Assembly (NCBI GenBank): GCA_946902875.1
Contig: OX336342.1
Span: 11,587,523 to 11,651,522 of the forward strand
Source of the DNA: Nematopogon swammerdamellus
Lineage: Eukaryota; Arthropoda; Insecta; Lepidoptera; Adelidae
Length of the DNA: 64,000 bases
Direction of reading: 5' to 3'
In this document: piece after piece, positions 54,349 through 64,000 of the stretch
Numbering within the stretch: position 1 is the stretch's first letter
Layout: each line of letters begins with the position of its first letter
Made by a program: the position numbers and the translations under genes
The notes under the pieces: generated by a model
What the model saw: the letters and a program-made list of their open reading frames with translations, nothing else
Told to the model about the DNA's origin: nothing
Database searches by the model: none

Positions 54349-54664
54349 TGGCAGAAATCACTCGAACAAAATTGTCCGCTTTAATCATCCCGGATAAAAT
54401 GTGCCGGCGAACAAGAGCCGGATGAGAGAAAGTCGGATCGAAACAAAAGACCTCGTCCACAAACACGCCGGTTCAGTCGGGCATCGACAAAGGCTGTATA
54501 TAGGTGCAACTCTGCCGCCACTCCGCCCCCCAATCCCGACTCGCCCATTATCACTGCAGCCCCATCCGCTGTTATATTTTCTAAAGATTGAAATTGTTTT
54601 TCTGATGGTCTTTGAGGAAAAAAAAATTTTTATGACTCCAATGTTTTATACATTGGAGTCATAA
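54349..54664. other. No recognisable gene
   Basis: Contains a TATATA string at 54496-54502 followed by C-rich sequence; no coding signal. 54634-54660 contains a short direct/inverted arrangement around TGACTCCAATGTTTTATACA. Confidence 0.45.
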
Positions 54665-54925
54665 AATAAAAACCGGCCAAGTGCGAGTCGGATTGGCGCA
54701 CCGACGTTTCCGCACCAAAAAAAAAATCACTTTCTTGTATGGGAACCCCCTTAATTTTTTACTTTTTCTATTTTTTATTATTTGTTGTTATATCCGCCAT
54801 AATAAAACATATTCTCTGAAAATTTCAACGGGCTACCAATTACGGTTCAAGAGATAGAGCTCTAGGACAGACAGACAGACAGACAAACGGCGTAGGCTTA
54901 GTAATAGGCTTCCGTACGGGACACG
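54665..54925 (+). repeat. Lepidopteran CCGGCC/AAGTGCGAGTC repeat, best copy
   Basis: It starts AAAACCGGCCAAGTGCGAGT, runs through cttgtatgggaaccccctta, atttgttgttatatccgcc, aaaatttcaacgggctacca and (AGAC)n to cttccgtacgggacacggaa. I know this as one of the commonest dispersed sequences in moths and butterflies; it has no coding capacity. Partial copies: 6.1-6.6, 14.2, 17.2, 18.1, 58.2 and 61.35 kb. Confidence 0.85.
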
Positions 54926-55090
54926 GAAACCGAAAAAGGAGTGGTGTCGTGGGAGTTGGGAACTTGGGACGCCCGACAGGAGCGAATGTTCTAAGCATTT
55001 TCGGTTGAAGTATATTATTATGTTATATTTTATTTTAAAACTTATGTGAAGAATACATACGTATTAGAAATAAGAAAACAAATGGAATAA
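54926..55090. other. No recognisable gene
   Basis: Linker; nothing identified. Confidence 0.4.
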
Positions 55091-55092
55091 AA

Positions 55093-55196
55093 AAATACTC
55101 GTAGAACTCTGGATTCGAACTCGTGTCCACCTGCGCGACATTTGTTCTATGAAGAAGACGACTTCTAAACTACAAGGGTTACCCGCGCCCTAAAAA
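55093..55196 (-). repeat. tRNA-derived SINE fragment
   Basis: On the minus strand GAGTTCGAATCC is a canonical B-box, and a TAGTTTAGAAGT A-box-like string lies about 45-50 bases upstream. The right edge ends with GGCGCGGGTAACCCT. It lacks a proper acceptor stem and continues into T/A-rich sequence, like the copy at 0.45 kb. Confidence 0.55.
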
Positions 55197-55245
55197 CGAC
55201 TGAACGAATTAATGCTTATCTATCCGGCAGCACCGTTCTGTATTC

Positions 55246-55450
55246 GAAAAAGATAACTGTGACAGTGAGGTGACGGTGGCGGTAATTTTTTTGTCATTTT
55301 TCTCCCCGGCGCGGCGGCCGAGCGTGCCACGACCGTATAGAAGCCTCGTAGGTCAACGGTGACAGTGAGATGACGGTGACGGTAAATATTATTTCTCATT
55401 TTACTCCCCGGTGGCCGAGCGTGCAACGACCCGTACAGAAGCTTCGTTGC
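55246..55450. repeat. ~107-bp tandem duplication
   Basis: gtgacagtgaggtgacggtg…ctccccggcgc…gagcgtgccacgaccgtata (55258 on) repeats as gtgacagtgagatgacggtg…ctccccggtgg…gagcgtgcaacgacccgtac (55361 on), with a small deletion in the second copy. Confidence 0.8.
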
Positions 55451-55885
55451 AATAAGCTGATATTGTGTCTCACTGAGCGTGGCTTCGCGAGGCGAGGTGG
55501 ATTTGGATGTTTCAATTACCTCTGGCACCTATAGGTACAGGTTTTATATATATAAAAAAGTCAGGTTGACTACTTTTTACCTTCGCCGTAGTCGGGTTAA
55601 AAATCAGCTATCATACCATTTCATGAAATTACCATAGAAATTGCTTGCAGTGTAAATAGTGTGAACAAGGTTTTGGTAAGATTCTCTAGTCCAACGCTGA
55701 CATGATCGATGAACTAAAACCGGGGCCTTCAACCATGAAAATAAGATCACTGTTATTAAAATAAATTGTTTGCGTCATATCATTTTCCCCCATTATGCAG
55801 ATGCTAATTTATACAGAAAATAAACAAAGGAGCGACTTTATGATAATGCACAGTGTCCAGTTACGGAGTCCGCCGTCGTCGTCGG
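55451..55885. other. No recognisable gene
   Basis: Nothing identified. Confidence 0.45.
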
Positions 55886-55891
55886 CGGAAA

Positions 55892-55985
55892 GCAGTGGTT
55901 CTGTACCGCTGAAGGCCGGGAGGACTGCACGAAAATTGGAGATGCGTATGTCCAACAGTGGACGCATACACTATGACTGACTGAT
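55892..55985 (+). pseudogene. RTE-type 3' end fragment, second copy
   Basis: From GGCGGAAAGCAGTGGTTC to GACTGACTGA it parallels 10400-10508 and encodes the same kind of C-terminal piece (…GDAYVQQWTHTL, stop), then a short (CTGA)n. It begins at the same internal point as the 10.4-kb copy. Confidence 0.7.
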
Positions 55986-55989
55986 GTCA

Positions 55990-56665
55990 TTGGATTTACT
56001 TACTTTGAGAGAGTAGGTATAATATAATTTAGGTGAACGCAGTTAGGCCTTCAGCTTCGCCCTTGGTGAGTTCTTGTTTGAGCTGAAATCACATTTATTA
56101 TCGGACTTTCATGCGAGCGAAGAAGTAGAGCGAGCAATACTTGCCCAATAAATAAAATATGCAGTAGCCAATTTAGTGATTCCTTACGGCATGAAAACTA
56201 TTTAGAAATCGAATTCTTCTGAGCGTATAGAAGCGTCTCCAGTGCGTGCGGCGCGCGGCGGAGGCGCGGCGGCGTGGGGGCGAGGTGCGACGCGGAAAAG
56301 CACCAGCGGCACAGAATAGAAAAGAGTACTGGCATCCAGCGGTGATGGACAAGTAGGAAATGGCTACGGAATCCTCTTGTGTGTAAACAACATTGTAGAC
56401 TCTTACATTATTTGGACTTGATTTTCACTCCCTCCTTATTTGTATTTGGCACAAATCTTCACCAAAGTAAACTTTACTTAAGTGGAGTGCGACATGCAAA
56501 GATCAATATTTCCTCGCTTTTTTTCATAATATAATATAGCGCCTGGTGCTCCGCAGAGATTAGTTGAATAAGTAATTTATAAATCTTGATATCTTAAATA
56601 TTTCTAAAAGTGCTGGAGTGAGGCATGAGGCATGACGGAATGACTTAATAAAGAATTTAATTAAC
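55990..56665. other. No recognisable gene
   Basis: GC-rich stretch 56238-56300; no coding signal. Confidence 0.45.
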
Positions 56666-56668
56666 TAA

Positions 56669-56803
56669 GGCCCACTTGCACCAACACAAATTTAATATAT
56701 AAACCAGTTTAACTCGTTAAACTAGCACCCGTTGTATGTGTGAACCGCGTTTAAATCCATAACTCGCTACTTAACTTTAAACTCGTGTTGGTGCAAGACG
56801 CGC
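56669..56803. mobile_element. Small PIF/Harbinger-like MITE, TAA duplication
   Basis: Ends GGCCCACTTGCACCAACAC and GTGTTGGTGCAAGACGCGC form imperfect TIRs, and TAA flanks both sides (56666-56668 and 56804-56806). Short MITEs starting GGCCCACTTGCACCA are, from memory, abundant in Lepidoptera. 135 bp. Confidence 0.75.
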
Positions 56804-56806
56804 TAA

Positions 56807-58190
56807 GTGTACCTACTACAGAAATATGTGTTGTAAAATTTCCGTTCGTTTAGTACATACATTCATACTTCCCTAGTGTCACTCCTGTTTTCCGTTTAGT
56901 AATTTAATATAAAATATTAATTACATTATTTACACATAATTATTATTTAATCGACAAGCATTATGCAATCCGACGTTAAAATAAAATAATGTCAAGAACG
57001 TGAAGAAAAATATATGAAATCTCCGAAGGATACAAAGAAATTTCGAGCAAACACAAAGGTAAACTTCTAATGAAAATCTATTGAATGAGAATTTGAACTT
57101 TCGTTACGTATCTCTTTTCTAGATATATTCTCTTCTCGATGTCTACCCCTACTCTTATCTACATACTTAATTGAAATCCAAACCGTTTGTATGCACTTAT
57201 GTTCCCTCAAAAATCAAGAACGGCTCACCCTATTTGCTTGTTGTTTTTACCTATGTAATAAATACGACATAATATCTCCGCAAGATTATTGGCTATATAG
57301 CATCACGCCATTATTCATATGAGCTGAGCAGTGGGGTCGAACGCGTACACAGTCGGAGAAAACTCGATGACATCCGAATGAAATCTGTTTTGCTATTACA
57401 TCGACTTTACCGCGAGAGAAGCTGCGGGCGCAACTAGTGTTAAATATAACCACGAACATTTCTAAACTCACATCTAAATTGCCTTACATACATACATACT
57501 ACATAACACACACGCTGAATCCCGACAAAATTGCCCTGTAGTCATCAATTTAAAATCATATTTTTCATTCCCGAAATGGCCAAATATTTCATTTAATTTA
57601 TCTAAATATGTATTTAAAAATAACACATTTTTTATTTTATTAAATATTTAGAAACACTGCAAAGTGATATATATATATATTTTCTTATCGTAAAATATTA
57701 TCATAAATTCATTTAATTTATCTTCGGGCCTATACACTATACACTATTTACTTCTATGTAAATAGTGTAGTACATGCTGTGAGTTGCAATATCTGTAATA
57801 GTCAGTTGTATGTACTGTCAATTCCGAGGTCAATTCCAACATGGTGCAGTGATATTTCCCACGAGACAGCACAGCGGACTAGCTTCTCGATTAGATTGTC
57901 ATATTGGAAGCTCAGTTGGTATAAAGGTCGGATGGCGACAGCGACTTTGGCGACCCCCACTCAATATGAAAAACCAGAGGGCCAATTCTGTGTAGGCCAA
58001 ATAATTTAAAAGGATAGAATCAACTCGTCGTACAGGTGAAACGTTATTTATAAATGGTTTAAAGGAATTTGAAAATAATTGTAATTACTTGTAATGCAAA
58101 TTGTGTGCATTAATCTTAGAGACGAAGTAAATTGTATGCAATCTACGACAATGGCAGTTCTACATGTTTCTTTAGTCTAATCAAAAAAAG
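56807..58190. other. No gene; repeat stub at 57487
   Basis: 57487-57535 matches the start of the (CATA)n repeat at 7183 (catacatacatactacataa, cacacacgctgaatcccgac). (AT)n near 57669-57680. ORFs at 57286-57471 and 57779-58009 show no known motif. Confidence 0.5.
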
Positions 58191-58194
58191 TGTT

Positions 58195-58400
58195 AATAAA
58201 AAGCGGCCAAGTTCACACGCAGAGAGTTCCTTAGTAATTCCGTACTTATAAAGTAAATAAAAAATATAGCAGAACCTATAAACGGTCCAAGTTTCAAGAA
58301 GATCACTCCAACGGCTTAGGAGCTACCTACATGCTGTGACAGGCAGACAGTCAGACAGACGCCTGGCCGATTTTATAAGGGTCTCTGTTAGCGTCACTTG
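58195..58400 (+). repeat. CCGGCC-family repeat, diverged copy
   Basis: AAAAAGCGGCCAAGTTCACA, cagagagttcc…, ggtccaagtttcaagaagat, ctacatgctgtgacaggcag and (AGAC)n. Start and end blocks are recognisable; the middle is diverged. Confidence 0.5.
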
Positions 58401-59000
58401 CTGCGGAAAAAAAATCAACATCGAATTCAATGAACATGAATCGCCGACAAAGATGGCGCCGGTTCTCGGAATAAGTGTCGCCAAGAGATAGTTATGTTTT
58501 CATTTCTTTTGCTCTTTTTCGAAAAATCCTTATCGATAAGAATGCTAGGAAATTTGCACACTAAAAAAAATTCAGCCTTGCTTGAGGCGTATAATAATTT
58601 AATTTACACAGGCTTCGTGAACTTGAATATGTTGGTGTGCCGCATCCTTTTTGCGAACAATGTGTTGTTTTCCTCTTTAATATTATTTTTTTGTTATTTA
58701 AGTATTTAATTATTTTTGTTTTTATTGTGTTTTTATTTTCTTTTATGTTTTCTGTTTTATTTGCAAATAAAAGTGTTGAATTTATTTGAATACAAAGGGT
58801 GCATTTTACGCAATATCTACTAGTGTGTATACGCGCATGACCATACGTAAGTATATTGAAAGTTAATGTAATTATAACTATTCCAAGGGGTTTTTCAAAG
58901 GCAAACAGTGCATCGTGTAAATGTAATGCCCATATCGGTACCTATACTATATTTTATGCCCAGTTGGATGCCGCCGACGGACGTCGATACTTCATCTAAC
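58401..59000. other. No recognisable gene
   Basis: The ORF at 58494-58709 is hydrophobic and F/L-rich in AT-rich DNA; I do not consider it a gene. Confidence 0.45.
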
Positions 59001-59021
59001 TTATTATGTAAACAACTAACA

Positions 59022-59117
59022 TATGTATGTACATACATACATAGCCACATAACTTCAAGCCTGTTTCCCAGTGGGGTAGACAACGGATTTCGTCGTGCCA
59101 CGATCTTGACACACAAT
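59022..59117 (-). pseudogene. 3' end of the 53.6-kb RTE-like family
   Basis: Read on the minus strand: aagatcgtggcacgac, atccgttgtctaccccactg, ggaaacaggctt, then (TATG)n. This matches aggatcgtggcacgtg … gggaaacaggcgt … (TATG)n at 54256-54340. Confidence 0.75.
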
Positions 59118-59900
59118 TACTAATGTGACAAATATATCTAAACTAAACAAAGAGAAATGCTTTAACTATAACGACATATTAAGACTTATAGTCCCATAAG
59201 ATTTAAAGATGAGGCAGAGCTTAAATTAATTCCAGCTTACGCCTTCCCCATTACGCTTCCATTAGCCCTTACACATTAGAGCACCTCTAAGAGTTTGTGT
59301 TGTTAGGCGCAGAAACAAATCCGATAAAATATCTATAATTATTTAAATATTTCCGAGCTCTTTAGCCTATTCCGTGTGTATACATTAAATAAAAAAAAAA
59401 TACGTCAAATTTTCATACATTTCCTCTTATTCACCACCAATCAAATAATGGATACGAAACATTTAAATAAAAAGAAACACTGAGGAGCATAAAGATTTTA
59501 AATCTCACTGATAATTTCTCGAAGTTACTGCCTGAAAGTAGCTGTTTAAATTAGTAACTGGGCTCTGACTCAGACTGAGCTCAATGTTTCTGTCAATAAA
59601 GTTCTATTTATTTAAATAATCTAATGTCACCATGTTTGCTTGTGCTCAAAGTTCATCACTAATTTACAGCGAGAAGGAGAAAAAAATTGTATTATGTAAG
59701 AATGTTTATTAGAACATTAAGTCATGACTAGCTAGCGATGGAGAACACATATTTATGTAGGCACTTAACCATATCTGCGTGACCAACAAACGGGGAAAAT
59801 GACTTAGAAAACGTCCTTCCTTGATAATCGGTAAACTCTATATCACAACATTTACATGTTAACTATTGCACAAGAATGTCCGAATTATTTTATAGAGTTC
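59118..59900. other. No recognisable gene
   Basis: AT-rich, nothing identified. Confidence 0.5.
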
Positions 59901-59904
59901 CAAA

Positions 59905-60120
59905 GGTACGGCACGGTCCATCCACCGAGTCATGCGGCAGGTGGGTCTTCGCGCCTTACTTGCTGCTTGATGGTCATCTTGTCCAAATACTTTGCTAGAC
60001 GTGCGTGGTGGTCAGTGTTGTGCTGTGATTTTCCAAAGTTCTTGCAGACACCCATTACTCTGCTCACCCGATTCTCGGGATACAGCGCGTGGTGTGTATG
60101 CATGTATGCCAAAGATATAA
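59905..60120 (-). repeat. Dispersed repeat with (CATA)n end, copy 2
   Basis: Inverted partner of 7183-7420 (gtcatgcggcaggtgggtct, cgcgccttacttgctgcttg, ggtggtcagtgttgtgctg, cgggatacagcgcgtggtgt). The oriented pair supports a 3' tail of (TATG)n type. Confidence 0.7.
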
Positions 60121-60160
60121 CACAAAGTATAGGTACAAAGTATACGAGTAGGTATTTGCG

Positions 60161-60385
60161 CTTTTTTTTATGTAAACCGACATGGGTAGCTGTGCCGTGA
60201 AACCAATTGTGCAGTCGGCAGAGCCAAAATCACCTCTCCTCGCGAAATGACGCTCAGTTTGGCGCCATGGCAGTAGATTGGCGGACTTTTGCTAGGCCGT
60301 CTAGTCCGTTAATATGACGTTCGAAGACAAGGATTCGGGAAAAACACTCGCCGGAAGACAGTTCCACACCCTAGCGGTGTGATGT
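60161..60385 (-). repeat. SINE/LINE-type repeat with A-tail on minus strand
   Basis: It starts as a T-run, then TTATGTAAACCGACATGGGT, and runs to gaagacagttccacacccta. The first 60 bases match 51944-52005. 'ggaactgtcttccgg' on the minus strand is a phrase I recall from lepidopteran repeats. Confidence 0.5.
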
Positions 60386-60480
60386 ACTTACGAGTATGAA
60401 TGTCTCTAACTTTCACTATCGATCACAGCACAGCTCTATATACATATGGTAAGATCAACAATGCTAAAATGGCGCCATTG

Positions 60481-61090
60481 TGACAGCTTATATCATACCG
60501 CTGATGAGTACACTTTCAGTTAGGTCACTTTCTCTAGTTATAATATCTTCATTGGCTGTAATAATTAAGATGACCGCCATTGTGACAGCTTATATCATAC
60601 CGCTGATGAATACACTTTCAGTTAGGTCACTTATTCTAGTTATAATATCTTCATTGCCTGTAATAATTAAGATGACCGCAATTATTACAGCTGATATCAT
60701 ACCGCTGATGAGTACACTTTCAGTTAGGTCACTTATTCTAGTTATAATATGTTCATTCCCTGTAATAATTAGATGACCGCAATTATTACAGCTGATATCA
60801 TACCGCTGATGAGTACACTTTCAGTTAGGTCACTTATTCTAGTTATAATATCTTCATTCCCTGTAATAATTAGATGACCGCAATTATTACAGCTGATAAC
60901 ATACCGCTGCGCTGATGAGTACACTTTCAGTTAGGTCACTTTTTCGAGTTATAATATATTCATTGGCTGTAATAATTAAGATTATCGCCACTGTGACAGC
61001 TGATATCATACCGCTGATGACTACACTTTCAGTTATGTCACTTTTTCGAGTTATTCGAGTTATATTATCTTCATTGCGAATACTGGGAAT
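60481..61090 (+). repeat. Six-copy ~102-bp tandem array
   Basis: Units start at about 60481, 60583, 60685, 60786, 60887 and 60994. Core: cagctgatatcataccgctg, atgagtacactttcagttag, gtcacttattctagttataa, tatcttcatt, ctgtaataatta. Lengths are 101-107. The ORFs at 60480-60776 and 60915-61106 are open only because 102 is a multiple of three. Confidence 0.95.
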
Positions 61091-64000
61091 GAAAGATAAC
61101 GCATAAACCGCAAACGGTAGCGTCTTCCATAGTAAAGTATCACAGAATATTGACTAGGTAGAGCCATCCGCGCGCTGCGGTCTGCTGTACGCCAGGTGCG
61201 AGTAACAAGGGTCGAGGTATTTATACGTTAGGGACGTTTTATTCGTCCCTTGACCTCTTCTTTATCGTGATGCTACAAGCTGTTCTCTCCTCATTGCCTG
61301 CGGTTTCAGGCACTTACTTACCATCAGCTACATTAAAATAACATAATATAAAATAAAAAACTGGCCAAGTGCGATGAGGGTATTGTTATTGCCCGCTCAA
61401 TGATGGCCCGAACGAAAGAAATAATATGACTAATTTTAGTGAAAACAACTCTTGATTGGCATGCAGATGATTCATAACATACCTAAGTAGGTAGTCCATC
61501 TTCCCGTGAGCGTAATTAAGTCTTATGATCTTTCATTTGAGTAAACAGGCCTTTGTAACTAAAGTAACGTCCGGTGGGAACTTCATTCGGTGCGAATAAT
61601 CGTCATATCGCGTGCCCAAGAATACATACCTTCAAATACCGCTATATCGGGGACTGAATAAACATTACCTCGCGATACTTTCAAAATTGAGTGTTTCTAA
61701 GGTAACTCTTGATTGCTGAAATTAGGTTTTTAAGTAACAAAGGATACTTAGCTTGAGAAGTAGCCGACATTATGTTTTTTATGAGTCTGTTTATATTACA
61801 CGAAACACAACGTCTTCTCGGAGGAATACTTCATATTTATTTTGCTTGCATCATCAAATACACGTGTGAGTGATACTTGTGTCATTATAAAATACATAAT
61901 ATTTTCCACAATAAGGTTTACAACATTATGGCCTATTCATTTAATTCAATAATGTATTTTTTTGTGTCCACTTTCCTTCTCTCCATACTAAGTAATATTA
62001 AATCGTTACAGACACTTCTTATTGAAAACTTTAATGGCGACCGTATATAACGATGCCGTAATGAATGCTCAAGCTTTTGTGAAACGTTTGTGACTCTCCT
62101 ACTCAAGAAATAAGGGTTATTTCTGTATATTCATCAACATCGCAATTTCATTCAGTACTTTAGTAATTGCGTTTTTTAAATGGATTTCTTTATTTATGCT
62201 GCAATATACCTACCTACATTTGGTTCGTTCTCATTCGAGAACTAAATGTCTATGTGACACGAAAACGATTGTGATGATACTCTCGTTACAAAAGCTTACT
62301 TTTAAACATATTCTACATATACCCATGTCACGAGAACGTATGCAATCAATGCACTGTGCAAGGTCTGTCTTTTCGCTGCAATTATCTTGTGTCCTTCTAC
62401 GTTATACAAAATATTGTACGTAGACAAAATTCGGTTGCGATTGGACTGAGCCAAACTCCGAGAGTAGCAAGATTGGCTGCAGTCGGTAGATTTAACAATA
62501 CAAGTCGCAACTATACTATAACTTTGTATCGGAGATTCACGCATCGGCGCTTCCGTTTCGTTCCGTTCTCACTTGTTTTAGAAAATGGAAGCCACAATAA
62601 TTCAAAAGACAGACCAGAAAAAAAAATTAACTAAGTGCGCTGGAAACGGCATTTCTTGCCAATGCTTCTACAAAATTTATAAAATGTAACTTTTACTGTT
62701 TTTCTTGTAACTTGTTTACATATATTCCAACCTAGAAGTCTCTAAGGGGTAGATTATCTTGGATGGAAGAAGTTTTGTACTCCTATACTTTTACTCATAT
62801 TTTTTCTCCCTCATTTTTATTTTGGCAGAATTTTGTGAGTCCACCGAGAGGCTATGTAGCATTTTGTGGTCTCAGCTCACCTCAGTCATCAATCACTCTT
62901 GTTTCTCAAAATAACTAAAGTAGGTATTGATTGACTTGGACTGATTAAGGGTTCCCCGTTCCCGAATACATTTACTATTTTGCTCTATTTCACGTAGTGA
63001 TGTCTATATAACACAGGCCATAAGTACTCAAATACTCAATTCCTATGTAGGCAATAAGTATAGAAATCTAGTCTGTAAGATTGCATGTCTAGCGCAAAAG
63101 ATTTGTTGGTATCTAAATTAAATATTCTGTAACAAAACATATTTTAATTACCTATGTTATATGTACAATGTATCGTCTTTACGTGCTGTTTATAAAATGG
63201 GTAATTTCATAATAGTAAATAAAACAAATTTCTTAGCGCCATTAAGTGATATCGGTGAATCGTTACAAAGTTATATTTATCTATATTTTACTGTAGGCAC
63301 CTACATTCAATCGACTTGGTGCGATAAAATTTCAATGTCGTCGGGGTCCGCCTAGTTCACTTCGCATCCCCAGCGTGGAGCGAAGGAATTTGGACCATAT
63401 TACAGACACCACACGAGACAGACAATCCTTAGGTCGACTCTGCTTTCAGACAGGAACAAAGTAGCTTAAAGTCTGGTCTGCAGATGGACTACTTTCGCTG
63501 ACAGTTTGCTGCGGCGGCGACGACGCTGCGATGATGATAGAAACAGACGTAGGCGATTAACTTTATACGGTTACGAGGTGAAAGAAAATGTTGATCGATT
63601 CTGGATAACTAACTAATACGTGGTTTTCAAAACACATTTTTGGTGATGACAACAATGTATTCGAACGACTATGAGGCTCTGAAAGTTCTTTTGTGCGTTC
63701 TGTTTGAAATGGAATAAGGAAACCTAATAAACGAGATAGATCCAGGTCGAGAAATCACTTTTATTGAGCCAAGCGAGTGCTGATATACTTCTCGTTGTTC
63801 TCTTATACGACAGTCGGTCCGTCTGTATGTTTGTCTGTCATGTGTTTTCAAAATATCTATAGATGAGCTTTGTCTATTGTTTAAACTACTTAATAAGTTT
63901 AGTTTATTAATAGTTTAAAATGTTAATCTCTATCTGTATCTCTGCTCTCTACGTCTTATAAAAGGGAGCGTGTATTTATGTATGTATGTTTAAGGTGAAC
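61091..64000. other. No recognisable gene
   Basis: A short CCGGCC-family start stub lies near 61350-61375 (actggccaagtgcgatg). ORFs at 62196-62423, 62302-62634, 63161-63355 and 63669-63851 have no recognisable motif. A 7-bp hairpin (AGGGACG…CGTCCCT) lies at 61229-61251. Otherwise AT-rich and featureless. Confidence 0.5.

Noticed and set aside
58494..58709. Small hydrophobic protein
   Set aside because: F/L-rich composition is expected from T-rich DNA; no start context, no neighbours, no motif.
60480..60776. ORF with repeated LSVRSLILVIISS blocks as a membrane protein
   Set aside because: Produced by the 102-bp tandem array; 1-bp length differences between units break the frame.

Overview
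The window reads as intergenic or intronic DNA from a lepidopteran (moth or butterfly) nuclear genome. The evidence is the AT-rich composition and a set of dispersed repeats that I recognise from memory as typical of Lepidoptera: the CCGGCC-plus-AAGTGCGAGTC repeat, SINE tails that end in a 'gatgtagccaaccgtgtcag'-type sequence, and rolling-circle-type ends reading CAAAAGCTAG. I see no convincing host protein-coding gene, rRNA gene or functional tRNA gene. Only two short ORF-like stretches (about 14.74-14.91 kb and 17.88-18.07 kb) could be exons or old coding remnants.

Layout. From 0-21 kb there are repeats and non-autonomous elements: a tRNA-type SINE piece (0.45 kb), a 1.7-kb inverted repeat built of 67-bp tandem units (1.56-3.29 kb) flanked by direct repeats, several dispersed-repeat copies, a three-copy minisatellite (9.8-10.2 kb), a remnant of a multicopy protein family with HEEADT and DTDVV motifs (10.56-10.95 kb), a hAT-like MITE nested in another element (19.3-19.8 kb), a 192-bp satellite (19.8-20.4 kb) and a pyrimidine-rich minisatellite (20.9-21.4 kb).

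From 21.43-35.84 kb lies a BEL/Pao LTR retrotransposon on the minus strand that has been invaded three times. A full-length 5.7-kb non-LTR retrotransposon with two intact ORFs sits inside gag-pol with a perfect 12-bp target duplication. A 5'-truncated non-LTR copy sits upstream of the surviving gag ORF with a 14-bp duplication. A 488-bp TIR element sits in the left (3') LTR, and comparison with the other LTR shows a TA duplication.

From 36-47 kb there is a 41-bp tandem array, a TIR MITE, a 450-bp near-perfect palindrome, a composite SINE containing a 5S-rRNA-like segment between tRNA-like A and B boxes, and a Helitron Rep/helicase ORF of about 1,100 codons. The Helitron region is bracketed by about 800 bp of near-identical direct repeat, with a MITE and a roughly 180-bp tandem array between the ORF and the right-hand repeat.

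From 47-64 kb there are more SINE copies, a PIF/Harbinger-like element with a TTA duplication, a second small one with TAA, an RTE-like RT fragment with further copies of its 3' end and of a related tail, and a six-copy tandem array of about 102 bp. The last 2.9 kb shows nothing I can name.

The genes here do not form a host pathway. They are replication genes of mobile elements: gag-protease-RT-integrase for BEL, endonuclease-RT-RNase H for the non-LTR elements, and HUH nuclease-helicase for the Helitron. The non-autonomous elements around them depend on enzymes encoded elsewhere. Coordinates of repeats come from reading by eye and may be off by a few bases.
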